Below, piece by piece: positions 16,913 to 25,367 of a DNA stretch of 39,425 bases. Each line of letters begins with the position of its first letter. Within the stretch, counting starts at the first letter, position 1. This DNA is from an uncultured Lachnospiraceae bacterium (GTDB lineage: Bacteria; Bacillota; Clostridia; Lachnospirales; Lachnospiraceae): NCBI GenBank assembly GCA_946615865.1, contig CAMOIJ010000024.1:1-39425 (forward strand), in the 5' to 3' direction. The translations under genes were made by a program, and so were the position numbers. Below the pieces are notes generated by a model that saw only the letters and a list, made by a program, of their open reading frames with translations, did no database searches and was not told where the DNA came from.

Positions 16913-18347
16913 TTTAAAGAAGAATATAGCAATCAGCACGCTCTATCAGATACTTATTATCATTCTGCCTCTCATTACCGCGCCTTATATTGCGAGAGTG
17001 CTGGGCCCTGACCAGAGCGGCGTATATGACTACACAAATTCGATCATGACATATTTTGCCATGTTCGCCGCCCTGGGAACAGCTTCCTACGGCGTCAGAG
17101 AGATCGCGAGAGTTCGGGATGACGCTGCAATGAGGAGCAAACTTTTCTGGGAGATAGAACTGATGACGGTTATGACATCAACTGTATGTATAATCGCCTG
17201 GTTCATCTTTATAGCGATCACGCCGCAGTACAAGGTGATCTATCTTGTGCTTACGATGGGACTGCTCTCCACTATGTTTGATATTTCATGGTTTTTTGCG
17301 GGAATGGAGCAGTTTAAGTACACCGTGACGAAGAACGCAGCCTGTAAACTGATCGGCGTCATCCTGATGTTTCTCTTTGTCAAAAAAGAGGAAGATCTGC
17401 TTTTATACATAATAATCATGATATCGTCCACAATGATCGGAAATCTTTCCATGTGGCTTTATGTTCCGAGGTTTGTTGAAAAGGTTGATTTTCGAACGCT
17501 TACTTTCCGGAAGCATTTTCATGAGACTCTGATCTACTTTGTGCCGACAGTTGCGACGAGTATTTATACTGTTCTTGACAGAACGCTGATCGGCGTGATC
17601 ACTAAGAATAAGGCGGAGAACGGTTTCTACCACTACGCAATGCAGATCGTCAACATGATGAAGGCTCTGACTTTTTCGTCCCTCAATATGGTGCTGGGAT
17701 CGAGACTGTCATTTCTTTTCGCCGAGAAAAAATATGATGAGATCAAGGAGAAAATAGCAGACTCCACTAATTATATCCTTTTTATGGGGTACGGGATCTG
17801 CTTTGGCGTGATCGGCGTAGCGAAGAGGTTTGTGCCTGTATTTCTGGGACCGGGCTATGACAGGGTCGCGACCATGCTCATTCTGATGAGTCCGATCGTA
17901 ATTATAATCGGCATCAGCAACTGTCTGGGCTCTCAGTACTATACGCCGGCCGGTTACAGAAAACTCAGCGCAAAATATATCATTATCGGAGCAGTTGTAA
18001 ACCTGCTGCTGAATCTTTTGCTGATCCCGAAGTATTGGGGATATGGGGCAATAACAGCGTCTCTGATCGCAGAGAGCGTAATCACTATCCTGTATATGAA
18101 GAATTGCAATGGATATCTCAGGGTAGAAACGATCATAAAGGACAGCTGGAAGAAAATAATCGCAGGCCTGGTCATGTTGATCGTGATCAGGGCTCTTGAC
18201 GGAATCATCTCATCGGATATACTTGCGCTGCTTGTGGAGATCGCGGTTGGATTTACTGTATACTGCGCAGTGATCGTGCTGCTGCGCGACAGCTTTATGA
18301 CAGATCTCCTGATGGGAAAGGTCCTGAAGAAAAAGAGGAGCTCTTAA
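16896..18347 (+). CDS. Polysaccharide flippase, MOP superfamily (Wzx-like)
   Basis: The 483-residue membrane protein looks like a Wzx or RfbX flippase, which moves lipid-linked oligosaccharide across the cytoplasmic membrane. The N-terminal LKKNIAISTLYQILIIILPLITAPYIARVLGPDQSGVYDYTNSI is the typical signature: a first helix, then APYIARVLGP and YxYxxS. About 12-14 transmembrane segments follow. It starts with TTG 16896, supported by gaggag 7-12 nt upstream. It overlaps the preceding gene by 17 nt and touches the next gene (taATG), so translation is probably coupled through the operon. Confidence 0.92.
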   Translation: MDTQPSLKKNIAISTLYQILIIILPLITAPYIARVLGPDQSGVYDYTNSIMTYFAMFAALGTASYGVREIARVRDDAAMRSKLFWEIELMTVMTSTVCIIAWFIFIAITPQYKVIYLVLTMGLLSTMFDISWFFAGMEQFKYTVTKNAACKLIGVILMFLFVKKEEDLLLYIIIMISSTMIGNLSMWLYVPRFVEKVDFRTLTFRKHFHETLIYFVPTVATSIYTVLDRTLIGVITKNKAENGFYHYAMQIVNMMKALTFSSLNMVLGSRLSFLFAEKKYDEIKEKIADSTNYILFMGYGICFGVIGVAKRFVPVFLGPGYDRVATMLILMSPIVIIIGISNCLGSQYYTPAGYRKLSAKYIIIGAVVNLLLNLLLIPKYWGYGAITASLIAESVITILYMKNCNGYLRVETIIKDSWKKIIAGLVMLIVIRALDGIISSDILALLVEIAVGFTVYCAVIVLLRDSFMTDLLMGKVLKKKRSS

Positions 18348-19231
18348 TGATACCGTTCAGGCCGTCGAAGATATCTGCCGTAATATTTACAGCCTTCACC
18401 GCGGCGATCCTCCTTACCGGATGTTCGGCAGCGGCGGGAGCGAAGAATAGCGATCAGGAGAATGGGACCGAATGGTTTAATGACTCTTTTGACAGCGGGA
18501 AGATGGCCGCTTATGACGCCTTCAGGGCCGGTGCCGAAAGACCTTTTGACAGCGAACCGATCCCTATAAAAGATAAGACGGGAACCGTAATAGAAATATC
18601 CGTTTCAGACCTGGCGGCAGCCTATCAGGGATTTCTATACGATCACCCTGAAGTGTTCTGGCTCAGCAGCTCGTATAATTACAGAGTGAGCGGCAATAAG
18701 GGCGGGGAGGAAATGGCTGATGCTGTGAGCGTGATCCCTGTCGCGGGCGATGAAGATGAGCTGGACGCCATGAAAAGAGAGTTTGAGAGCGCGGCGGAGG
18801 ATTATCTTCAAATAGTATCCGATGTAAAAGGAGATAAAGAAAAAGCGAAAATTCTTTATGACGGCCTCGCGGATGTAATTGAATATGAAGAAGAGGCGCT
18901 GTATGACGGCGCTCGATTGAATGAACACACAGCATATGGGGCAGTCTGTCAAAAAAGAGCGGTATGCGACGGGATCGCATTGGCCTACAAGTATTATCTT
19001 GACAGATGCGGAATACGATGTATTCTGATTCCTGGTACCAGCGAAGGAGCGTCTCATGTTTGGAATACAGTTTTCTGGGACGGAAAGTGGCACGAAACAG
19101 ACCTGACCTGGGATACAGTATCTGAAGGAAAAAATGAAGGACAATATTTTGACCTGACGACTGAGGAAATGAGCAAAGATCACGAGAGAGAAAAGGAAGG
19201 GATCGCGCTCATGGTCCCGCTCGCGGATTAG
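18347..19231 (+). CDS. Transglutaminase-like lipoprotein
   Basis: The 294-residue product has a lipoprotein signal: a hydrophobic stretch ending in LLTGC, with Cys26 as the lipidated residue. It should therefore sit on the outer face of the membrane. The C-terminal part has a transglutaminase-core layout with the catalytic triad Cys207 (RAVCDGIALAYKYYL), His237 (GASHVWNTVFWDGKWHETDLTWD) and Asp252. Such domains act as cysteine proteases, peptidases or acyl transferases, and which applies here is not known. The gene overlaps the flippase stop by 1 nt. Its presence inside a polysaccharide operon suggests a role in anchoring or processing a surface polymer or protein. Confidence 0.82.
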   Translation: MIPFRPSKISAVIFTAFTAAILLTGCSAAAGAKNSDQENGTEWFNDSFDSGKMAAYDAFRAGAERPFDSEPIPIKDKTGTVIEISVSDLAAAYQGFLYDHPEVFWLSSSYNYRVSGNKGGEEMADAVSVIPVAGDEDELDAMKREFESAAEDYLQIVSDVKGDKEKAKILYDGLADVIEYEEEALYDGARLNEHTAYGAVCQKRAVCDGIALAYKYYLDRCGIRCILIPGTSEGASHVWNTVFWDGKWHETDLTWDTVSEGKNEGQYFDLTTEEMSKDHEREKEGIALMVPLAD

Positions 19232-19282
19232 CGCTGCTGAATGCGGTGGAACGGGTTTGCTATAAGCAGAAAGGAAAGAGTT

Positions 19283-20614
19283 TTGACACAGAAAGATTAT
19301 TATGATTTCAGGGAAGAAGGAACTACGAGACAGGTCAGCCTGGAAAAACTTCTGCGCTGTGCGTTCAGAAAGTGGAAGCTGATCCTGCTTGCGGGAATCA
19401 TTGTTGGTGCGTTTTTTGGCGCCTACAAGGTCATGGCCATTCATTCCAAGAAGGATGAGATGATCAAGTCTTATGATACCTATAAGAAAAACCTGGAGAT
19501 GTATAATACCAATATTTCTGACTATAACAGATCCATTGCAGAAATGCAGGAAGGCATCAGTACCCGGCTCCAGTATATGCAGGAAGCTCCCGCCATGCAG
19601 ATCGATCCTTATAACTGCCCGATCGCTACCGCGCAGATCAGGGTTGTGCCCTCAGGCGAAAGAACTCTGACTGCTAATGAGATGTACTCTCTTCTATACT
19701 CGATCTATGATGATATTTATTACGGCGATACAAGTATGATCGTGGCGGAAAGACAGAACATGAACGCTGCGCATCTCAACGAACTTCTGTACCTGAGAAT
19801 ATATACACAGGGCGGAACTATGACTGTCGTCACCCGCGGTGTGGACGAAGCACATGCTGAATCGATCAGAGATGATCTGCTTGACGTTTTGATGAGCAGA
19901 AAAGACGTCTTCTCCAATTTCGGAGACTTTAATATCGAGGTGTACGGCAAGGGAACACAGACAGTTGTAGAGCCCGAGCTCAAGCTCCTTCAGGAATCCA
20001 ACGTCGACTCGCTCACCAGAATGCAGACATCGCTTCGAACTTCTCAGAACCAGCTTTCCCAGTTGGTTAAGCCTGCTTCGGTTCCTCAGTATTCCAAGAA
20101 ATACATGCTGAAAAACGGGATCAAGCTCGGCGTTGTCGGATTTGCAGGCGGCGCGTGCCTCATGGCGATTGCTCTGATCTGTCTGGTACTGTACAGAGGA
20201 GCAATCCTTTCGACAGATGAGATCGACGGTGAGTTCGGTCTTAGAACGCTGGCTGATTTTTCGGGTGAAAAATCTGAAGATGAGACCGGGCTGGATTATA
20301 TGCTCGCGCGTATTGAGAGCTGCACAACCGGTAAAGCCGGCAAAGAGATCGGAATAGCCGGCACGATAACCGACAAGAAACTCAGTGCTCTCGCTGAAAA
20401 GCTTAACAAAAAGATCGATGGCTCCAAAGAGGGACTGAGGTTTGTAAGTCTTCCAAACATCGAAAAAGATGCGGATTCTTACAGAAAACTCAGGGAAATG
20501 GACGGGGCGATCATTGCTGAAGAAGTGGGAAGATCTTCCTACAACGGAATACGCAATGAGATCGGGCTGATCGCTGACAGCGGCACTGAACTGATCGGCA
20601 CGGTATATTATTGA
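19283..20614 (+). CDS. Wzz-like chain-length protein with a degenerate kinase-like domain
   Basis: The N-terminus has VSLEKLLRCAFRKWKLILLAGIIVGAFFGAYKV, the Wzz/CapA first membrane segment. A long extracytoplasmic coil-rich region and a second membrane segment follow (LGVVGFAGGACLMAIALICLVLY). About 120 cytoplasmic residues after it resemble the start and end of a bacterial tyrosine kinase (KEIGIAGTITDKKLSALAEKLNKKI, then DGAIIAEEVGRSSYNGIRNEIGLIADSGTELIGTVYY), but there is no GKST Walker A. I read this as a non-catalytic remnant. TTG 19283 is preferred for its AAGGAAAG 4 nt upstream. ATG 19241 in the same frame has no site. Role: control of polymer length or export. Confidence 0.78.
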   Translation: MTQKDYYDFREEGTTRQVSLEKLLRCAFRKWKLILLAGIIVGAFFGAYKVMAIHSKKDEMIKSYDTYKKNLEMYNTNISDYNRSIAEMQEGISTRLQYMQEAPAMQIDPYNCPIATAQIRVVPSGERTLTANEMYSLLYSIYDDIYYGDTSMIVAERQNMNAAHLNELLYLRIYTQGGTMTVVTRGVDEAHAESIRDDLLDVLMSRKDVFSNFGDFNIEVYGKGTQTVVEPELKLLQESNVDSLTRMQTSLRTSQNQLSQLVKPASVPQYSKKYMLKNGIKLGVVGFAGGACLMAIALICLVLYRGAILSTDEIDGEFGLRTLADFSGEKSEDETGLDYMLARIESCTTGKAGKEIGIAGTITDKKLSALAEKLNKKIDGSKEGLRFVSLPNIEKDADSYRKLREMDGAIIAEEVGRSSYNGIRNEIGLIADSGTELIGTVYY

Positions 20615-20619
20615 TCAAG

Positions 20620-22269
20620 ATGAAAAAGGACGAACTTGCTTTAGTATTTATAACGATAATATTATGCGCAGCGGCATCTGCCGCTGCGTTTGGCGCCTTG
20701 ACAGCTCCCTCCGGGCACGGGGAGACTGACCGGGCGCCTTTTGCGGCTGCAGGGGAAGAATCTGTCGAATCCTTTTTTACAGATGAAACACACTATTCAG
20801 CGATGATCTCCGGAAAGAAACAGCGGGATTTTAATCCTTCAGCATTGCGGTTCGAAGGGCACCAGGTTCCCTATGATAGTAAGAGCAACACGGTTTTTAT
20901 ACCTCAGGACTGCACTGAACCGGATTGGACCGGTTCGCTATCCGTCACAAAACCTTATGCGCAGATCTGTATTTTGAATGTCAGCGGCAATGACAAACAG
21001 CGCTGTATAGAAGAGAACAGCACTTTTAAAACAGCCCTCATTTCTGACGACGATTACATGGAATGCGATCTTGTATTTACAGGCCTTCCTGCCGTCTGTA
21101 TGTACAACGATAAAGGTGATTCTGAACCAGGCGAAGAATACGCCGGCAGAATCTGTGTGCTGGATCCCTGCAGAAAGGAATATCAGGAGGCGGACTGTTC
21201 ATTTCACATAAGGGGAGCGACTTCGACCCTGTTCGACAAAAAGAGTTATCGTGTTGAACTTAGCGAAAACGCCTCAGGCTCTGATAAGGCAAGCTTTCTC
21301 GGACTTCGAAAAGATGACGACTGGATCTTGAATTCCATGTGTACAGACAGGACGCTCGCCAGAGAAAAGATCTGTTATGACCTGTGGAAAAGACTAAATG
21401 AAATGGAAGAGGATCCCATTGCGTCATCGATGATCGAATACTGCGAACTGATCCTGAACAATGAGTATTTGGGCGTTTACGGGCTCATGTATCCGGTCGA
21501 CAAAAAGCTCATGGGAATGAAGCCGGGAGATCTTCTGTACAAAGTGGGCACATGGTATGAGGAGATTGATTTCCCCGGGAAGCTGACTGATTACAATGGA
21601 AAGGAAGAGATCCTTAACAGGAACGGAGTGTCTTACCTGGAACTCAAATATCCTAAAGGTCCGGATATAAACTGTATATATGATCCTTTTCAGCTTTATC
21701 AGGATATGGTGTTCGAGACGGGAGACCTGTCGGAAATGAACAAGGCCGGGATCAGTCTCAATATCGATAATTTTATCGTGCATGAACTGTTCTGTGAGAT
21801 GACAAGAGCGGGGGACAACACTTGGAAAAACATTTTCATTGCGGCATACAGCGACGGAAACGGAGGATATTCACTGAGTGAAACAATTTGGGATCTGAAT
21901 TATACATTCGGAGACCGGTTTACATGGGATCCGGATCACGGCAACACTGTATTTCTCGCTGATTCGACGGACACGTATAAACTCCGGTATGACAGGGATT
22001 ACGGATACTCAAGGCTTGCGGTGATTATGGACGGACTCAGAGATGATACGGCTGAGAAATGGAAAGAGTGGAGAACTTCCGGCATAAGCGCGGAGTATGT
22101 TGATTCACTTTTCATAGGGGAGAGAGATTATCTGCAAAAAAGCGGCGCTTTCGAGCGGAATTTACGAAAATGGCCTGTCGATGACAAGGATGATCCGTAT
22201 ACCGGGATCAGAAACTGGCTCAGCGGCAGATTCCTCTTCCTGGATCAGATGTACGGTTACGGATCATGA
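20620..22269 (+). CDS. CotH-family exported kinase-like protein
   Basis: The 549-residue protein has one N-terminal hydrophobic segment (LALVFITIILCAAASAAAFGALTA), which places the rest outside the membrane. The body matches the CotH family: CSFHIRGATSTLFDKKSYRVEL, a DDDWILNSMCTDRTLAREKICYDLW segment, YCELILNNEYLGVYGLMYPVDKK, and WDLNYTFGDR late in the domain. CotH proteins are atypical protein kinases, known from the Bacillus spore coat and from secreted proteins. An alternative start is TTG 20611, which overlaps the preceding stop. Neither start has a strong ribosome binding site, which suggests coupling to the Wzz-like gene. Target unknown. Confidence 0.87.
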   Translation: MKKDELALVFITIILCAAASAAAFGALTAPSGHGETDRAPFAAAGEESVESFFTDETHYSAMISGKKQRDFNPSALRFEGHQVPYDSKSNTVFIPQDCTEPDWTGSLSVTKPYAQICILNVSGNDKQRCIEENSTFKTALISDDDYMECDLVFTGLPAVCMYNDKGDSEPGEEYAGRICVLDPCRKEYQEADCSFHIRGATSTLFDKKSYRVELSENASGSDKASFLGLRKDDDWILNSMCTDRTLAREKICYDLWKRLNEMEEDPIASSMIEYCELILNNEYLGVYGLMYPVDKKLMGMKPGDLLYKVGTWYEEIDFPGKLTDYNGKEEILNRNGVSYLELKYPKGPDINCIYDPFQLYQDMVFETGDLSEMNKAGISLNIDNFIVHELFCEMTRAGDNTWKNIFIAAYSDGNGGYSLSETIWDLNYTFGDRFTWDPDHGNTVFLADSTDTYKLRYDRDYGYSRLAVIMDGLRDDTAEKWKEWRTSGISAEYVDSLFIGERDYLQKSGAFERNLRKWPVDDKDDPYTGIRNWLSGRFLFLDQMYGYGS

Positions 22270-22364
22270 AGAAAGCATGGTTTTCAGAAAGTCAGCTGTG
22301 AATGGAAAAATTGTTCATAAATTGGAACAGTAAAATAGTGTTAATTGATTAACAATTCTACAAT

Positions 22365-22387
22365 TTGACAATTTTACGCATTATAAT
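22365..22387 (+). promoter_or_regulatory. Possible rnf promoter elements
   Basis: A perfect TATAAT (22382-22387) lies 52 nt before the rnfC start, and a perfect TTGACA (22365-22370) is present but only 11 nt upstream of it, too close to pair. The region is AT-rich with repeated ttgac/caatt words. A promoter is likely here but the exact -35 is not resolved. Confidence 0.35.
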
Positions 22388-22438
22388 ATCAGATAAGTGA
22401 GTGTAACTACATTAATATCCAGAAAAGGGGGAGCAGCA

Positions 22439-23752
22439 ATGTTTGGTGCTAAGCATTTGAACAGCATACATGCCGGCCATTATAAGAACACGGCCGGATG
22501 TGCGACAGAGGTAATGCCCGTCCCGGATGTGGTAAAGATCTCGATGTCGCAGAACATCGGCGCACCGTGCAAGCCTCTTGTCAAAAAGGGTGATCATGTC
22601 CTTGTCGGGCAGAAGATCGGAGACACTGAGGCCTTTCTCCACGTGCCGGTGCATTCCAGCGTATCGGGAACTGTTACCGGAATCGAGACGCAAAGAAATG
22701 CCATGGGCGGATTTGACACACTCGTTGTGATCGAATCGGACGGCAAGCAGGAAATTGACCCTTCCATCAAGCCGCCGGAGATTACAGATCAGCCCAGCTT
22801 TATCGCAGCGGTCAAGGAAAGCGGCCTCGTAGGCCTGGGCGGCGCAAGTTTCCCGACCTGGCTCAAGTTCAATCCCAAGAACCTCGGGGAACCCATGACA
22901 CTGATCATCAACGGCGCGGAATGTGAGCCTTTCATCACTTCGGATCACAGGACCATGCTCGAAGATACCCAGAATATCATCGACGGCGCTCTGATGATCA
23001 TGAAGTACATCCAGGCTCCTATGTGTTATATCGGAATCGAGGACAACAAACAGGACGCCATTGATAAGTTCAACAGGATGTTTGCTGAGCAGGGGATCAC
23101 GAATATCAAGACATTCCCGCTGCAGGCGAGTTATCCCAAGGGAGCGGAGCGTGTCCTGATCTATGAAGTTACAGGAAAGACCTGCAACGCGGGCGTACTT
23201 CCCGCAGACCTGGGATGTATTGTGTCCAACGTCACATCTGTAGCCTTCCTCGGACAGTATCTCAAGGACGGTATGCCTCTTATAAAGAAGAGAGTTACGA
23301 TCGACGGAGACGCTGTAAATAAGCCCGGCAACGTCATTATTCCTATTGGAACAATGATCCACGACGTGATCGGATTCTGCGGCGGATACAAGGAAGAACC
23401 CCGTAAGATCCTCATGGGCGGCCCTATGATGGGACGCGCTGTCTTCTCTGACAGAATGCCCATCGTCAAGAACAACAACGCGATTCTTGCATTTACTAAG
23501 GAACAGTCGTTGATCCCTGAGGAAACTGCGTGCATCAGCTGCGGCAGATGCCACAACGCATGTCCTTTCAATCTGCTTCCTACCGGATTTGCGGATGCTT
23601 ATGAGGCAAGAGATGTAAAGCGGCTCAACGATCTGAAGATCATGCAGTGTATGGAATGCGGCAGCTGCTCCTATGTCTGCCCTGCGCGTCGTCCGTTGGC
23701 CTTCATAAACAAGCTCGGTAAAGGATTAGTAAGGGAGGCAAGCCAGAAATGA
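22439..23752 (+). CDS. rnfC: Rnf complex subunit C
   Basis: The 437-residue subunit takes electrons between NADH and the Rnf complex at the cytoplasmic face. The N-terminal barrel-sandwich region (KISMSQNIGAPCKPLVKKGDHVLVGQKIGD) is followed by the NADH/FMN-binding GLVGLGGASFPTWLK and INGAECEPFITSDHR. Two ferredoxin-type clusters come near the end: Cys365/368/371/375 (CISCGRCHNACP) and Cys404/407/410/414 (CMECGSCSYVCP). An upstream open frame exists, but ATG 22439 has aaaaggggga 7 nt upstream. The stop overlaps the rnfD ATG (ATGA). It is the first of the contiguous rnfCDGEAB operon. Confidence 0.97.
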   Translation: MFGAKHLNSIHAGHYKNTAGCATEVMPVPDVVKISMSQNIGAPCKPLVKKGDHVLVGQKIGDTEAFLHVPVHSSVSGTVTGIETQRNAMGGFDTLVVIESDGKQEIDPSIKPPEITDQPSFIAAVKESGLVGLGGASFPTWLKFNPKNLGEPMTLIINGAECEPFITSDHRTMLEDTQNIIDGALMIMKYIQAPMCYIGIEDNKQDAIDKFNRMFAEQGITNIKTFPLQASYPKGAERVLIYEVTGKTCNAGVLPADLGCIVSNVTSVAFLGQYLKDGMPLIKKRVTIDGDAVNKPGNVIIPIGTMIHDVIGFCGGYKEEPRKILMGGPMMGRAVFSDRMPIVKNNNAILAFTKEQSLIPEETACISCGRCHNACPFNLLPTGFADAYEARDVKRLNDLKIMQCMECGSCSYVCPARRPLAFINKLGKGLVREASQK

Positions 23753-24792
23753 CGGATACAAAGAGTGTAAAATATTATGATAATCTTGCCGTTGCGTCGT
23801 CTCCCCACCTGGTGACGGCCCTCGACACACAGAAGACCATGATGTGGGTCCTGATCGCCCTGATCCCTTCCTTCATCGCAAGCGTTTTCTATTTTGGCCT
23901 GGGAGCGGTCATTCTCACCGCAGTCTGCGCTGTAAGCAGCGCGCTGTTTGAGTGGGGGTATGAGAGACTTCTCGGCAAAAAAGTGACGGTAAAGGATCTG
24001 AGTGCCTGTGTCACTGGCGTGATCCTCGCCATGAACCTTCCCGCCAATCTTCCTGTATGGATGGCGGTGATCGGCTGCTTCGTCGCGATCGTTATCGTCA
24101 AGCAGCTTTACGGCGGCATCGGCCGCAACTTCGCCAATCCCGCGATCGTAGGTCGTATCGTTCTGCTGTTGTCCTTCACATCCTATATGACCACATGGCC
24201 TGTGACGAGACTGAACCATACGGCGGATGCCCTCACGGGAGCTACGCCCCTGGGACTTCTTGCGGACGGCGCCCTTGACCAGGCACCTTCCCTCAAGGAC
24301 ATGCTGATCGGCAATATCGGCGGAGCGATGGGTGAGACCTGCACGATCGCCGTCCTGATCGGCCTTGCGATCCTGATCTGGAAGAAGATCATTTCTCCCA
24401 TCATCCCGCTGTGCTACATGGGCACTGTGTTTGTATTCGCCTTCATTTACTATTCCTTTGCAGGCGGAGATTACAGTGCACTCCACATGGCCCTGTTCCA
24501 TTTACTGGCCGGCGGCGTTGTGTTTGGCGCGACATTCTGCGCGACCGACTATGTCACAAGCCCGATCATGAAATACGCGAAGATCGCTTTCGGTATCGGA
24601 TGCGGTCTTGTCACCATGATCATCCGCCTGTTCTGCGCGTATCCCGAAGGTGCGTCTTTTGCCATCCTGTTCATGAACGTCATGGCTCCGCTCCTTGACA
24701 TGATCGCCCAGAATCGGCTCTACGGTATCGGTGCCGCGGAAAGGGCTGCCAAAAAAGCTGCCAAAGAAGCAGAAAAGGAGGCTGCCAAATAA
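23749..24792 (+). CDS. rnfD: Rnf complex subunit D
   Basis: The 347-residue integral membrane subunit is homologous to NqrB. The covalent FMN attachment motif is DALTGATP with Thr166 as the acceptor. Multiple membrane segments are seen, with LSACVTGVILAMNLPANLPVW and FANPAIVGRIVLLLSF typical of the family. The C-terminus is a short Ala/Lys/Glu helix (RAAKKAAKEAEKEAAK) on the cytoplasmic side that is not part of the core. A strong ribosome binding site (agggagg) lies in the end of rnfC, and the start overlaps its stop. Together with RnfG it carries the flavins of the membrane electron path coupled to Na+ or H+ export. Confidence 0.97.
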   Translation: MTDTKSVKYYDNLAVASSPHLVTALDTQKTMMWVLIALIPSFIASVFYFGLGAVILTAVCAVSSALFEWGYERLLGKKVTVKDLSACVTGVILAMNLPANLPVWMAVIGCFVAIVIVKQLYGGIGRNFANPAIVGRIVLLLSFTSYMTTWPVTRLNHTADALTGATPLGLLADGALDQAPSLKDMLIGNIGGAMGETCTIAVLIGLAILIWKKIISPIIPLCYMGTVFVFAFIYYSFAGGDYSALHMALFHLLAGGVVFGATFCATDYVTSPIMKYAKIAFGIGCGLVTMIIRLFCAYPEGASFAILFMNVMAPLLDMIAQNRLYGIGAAERAAKKAAKEAEKEAAK

Positions 24793-25367
24793 TGACTAAG
24801 AATGATAATTTTAAGGAATATGGCATGCCGGTAGTTGTTCTCGTGGCGATCTGCTTCGTGACAACACTTCTTCTGGCACTGACCAATTCGGTCTCTGAGC
24901 CCATCATCATCAGAAACCAGGCCATCACTGCCACGGCAAACAGAAAAGAGCTGCTCCCCGACGCGGACGACTTCACGCAGCTCGAAATTGACAGCTACGC
25001 TTCCTCAACGGACGGCAAAGCGTCTGTAACGGAAGTTTACAAGGCAAACAATGATACCGGTTATGTAATGACCTGCACGACCAAGTCCTTCGGCGGCGAC
25101 CTGACCATGATGGTCGGGCTTGACGCGACGGGCGCAGTCACCGGAGTCAAGGTCACGGACCACGCCGATACCCCCGGTGTAGGTACCAAGGACCAGGATC
25201 CCGAATACCTCTCCCAGTACATCACAAAGACTTCGCTGAGCGCGGAAGATGTCAAAAAAGAGGCGGGCTTCAACTTCATTACCGGTGCGTCTGTCTCCGG
25301 TACTGCCATTCATAAGGGCGTCTATGCCGCTCTTGCGCAGTACGCAGAATTAGGAGGTGCGAAGTAA
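24792..25367 (+). CDS. rnfG: Rnf complex subunit G, FMN-binding
   Basis: The 191-residue subunit has one N-terminal membrane anchor (MPVVVLVAICFVTTLLLALTNSV) and an extracytoplasmic FMN-binding domain (homologous to NqrC). LTMMVGLDATGAVTGVKVTDHADTPGVG is the usual FMN-domain text. The flavin attachment motif here reads NFITGASVSG, so the acceptor would be Ser167 rather than the common threonine, and the usual aspartate six residues ahead is Asn. The gene is joined by TAATG overlaps to rnfD upstream and rnfE downstream, with aaaggagg before the start. Confidence 0.96.
   Translation: MTKNDNFKEYGMPVVVLVAICFVTTLLLALTNSVSEPIIIRNQAITATANRKELLPDADDFTQLEIDSYASSTDGKASVTEVYKANNDTGYVMTCTTKSFGGDLTMMVGLDATGAVTGVKVTDHADTPGVGTKDQDPEYLSQYITKTSLSAEDVKKEAGFNFITGASVSGTAIHKGVYAALAQYAELGGAK

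Noticed and set aside
22270-22438. Riboswitch or terminator between CotH and rnfC
   Set aside because: The stretch is AT-rich with short repeats of ttgac/caatt but forms no convincing hairpin and shows no riboswitch core.
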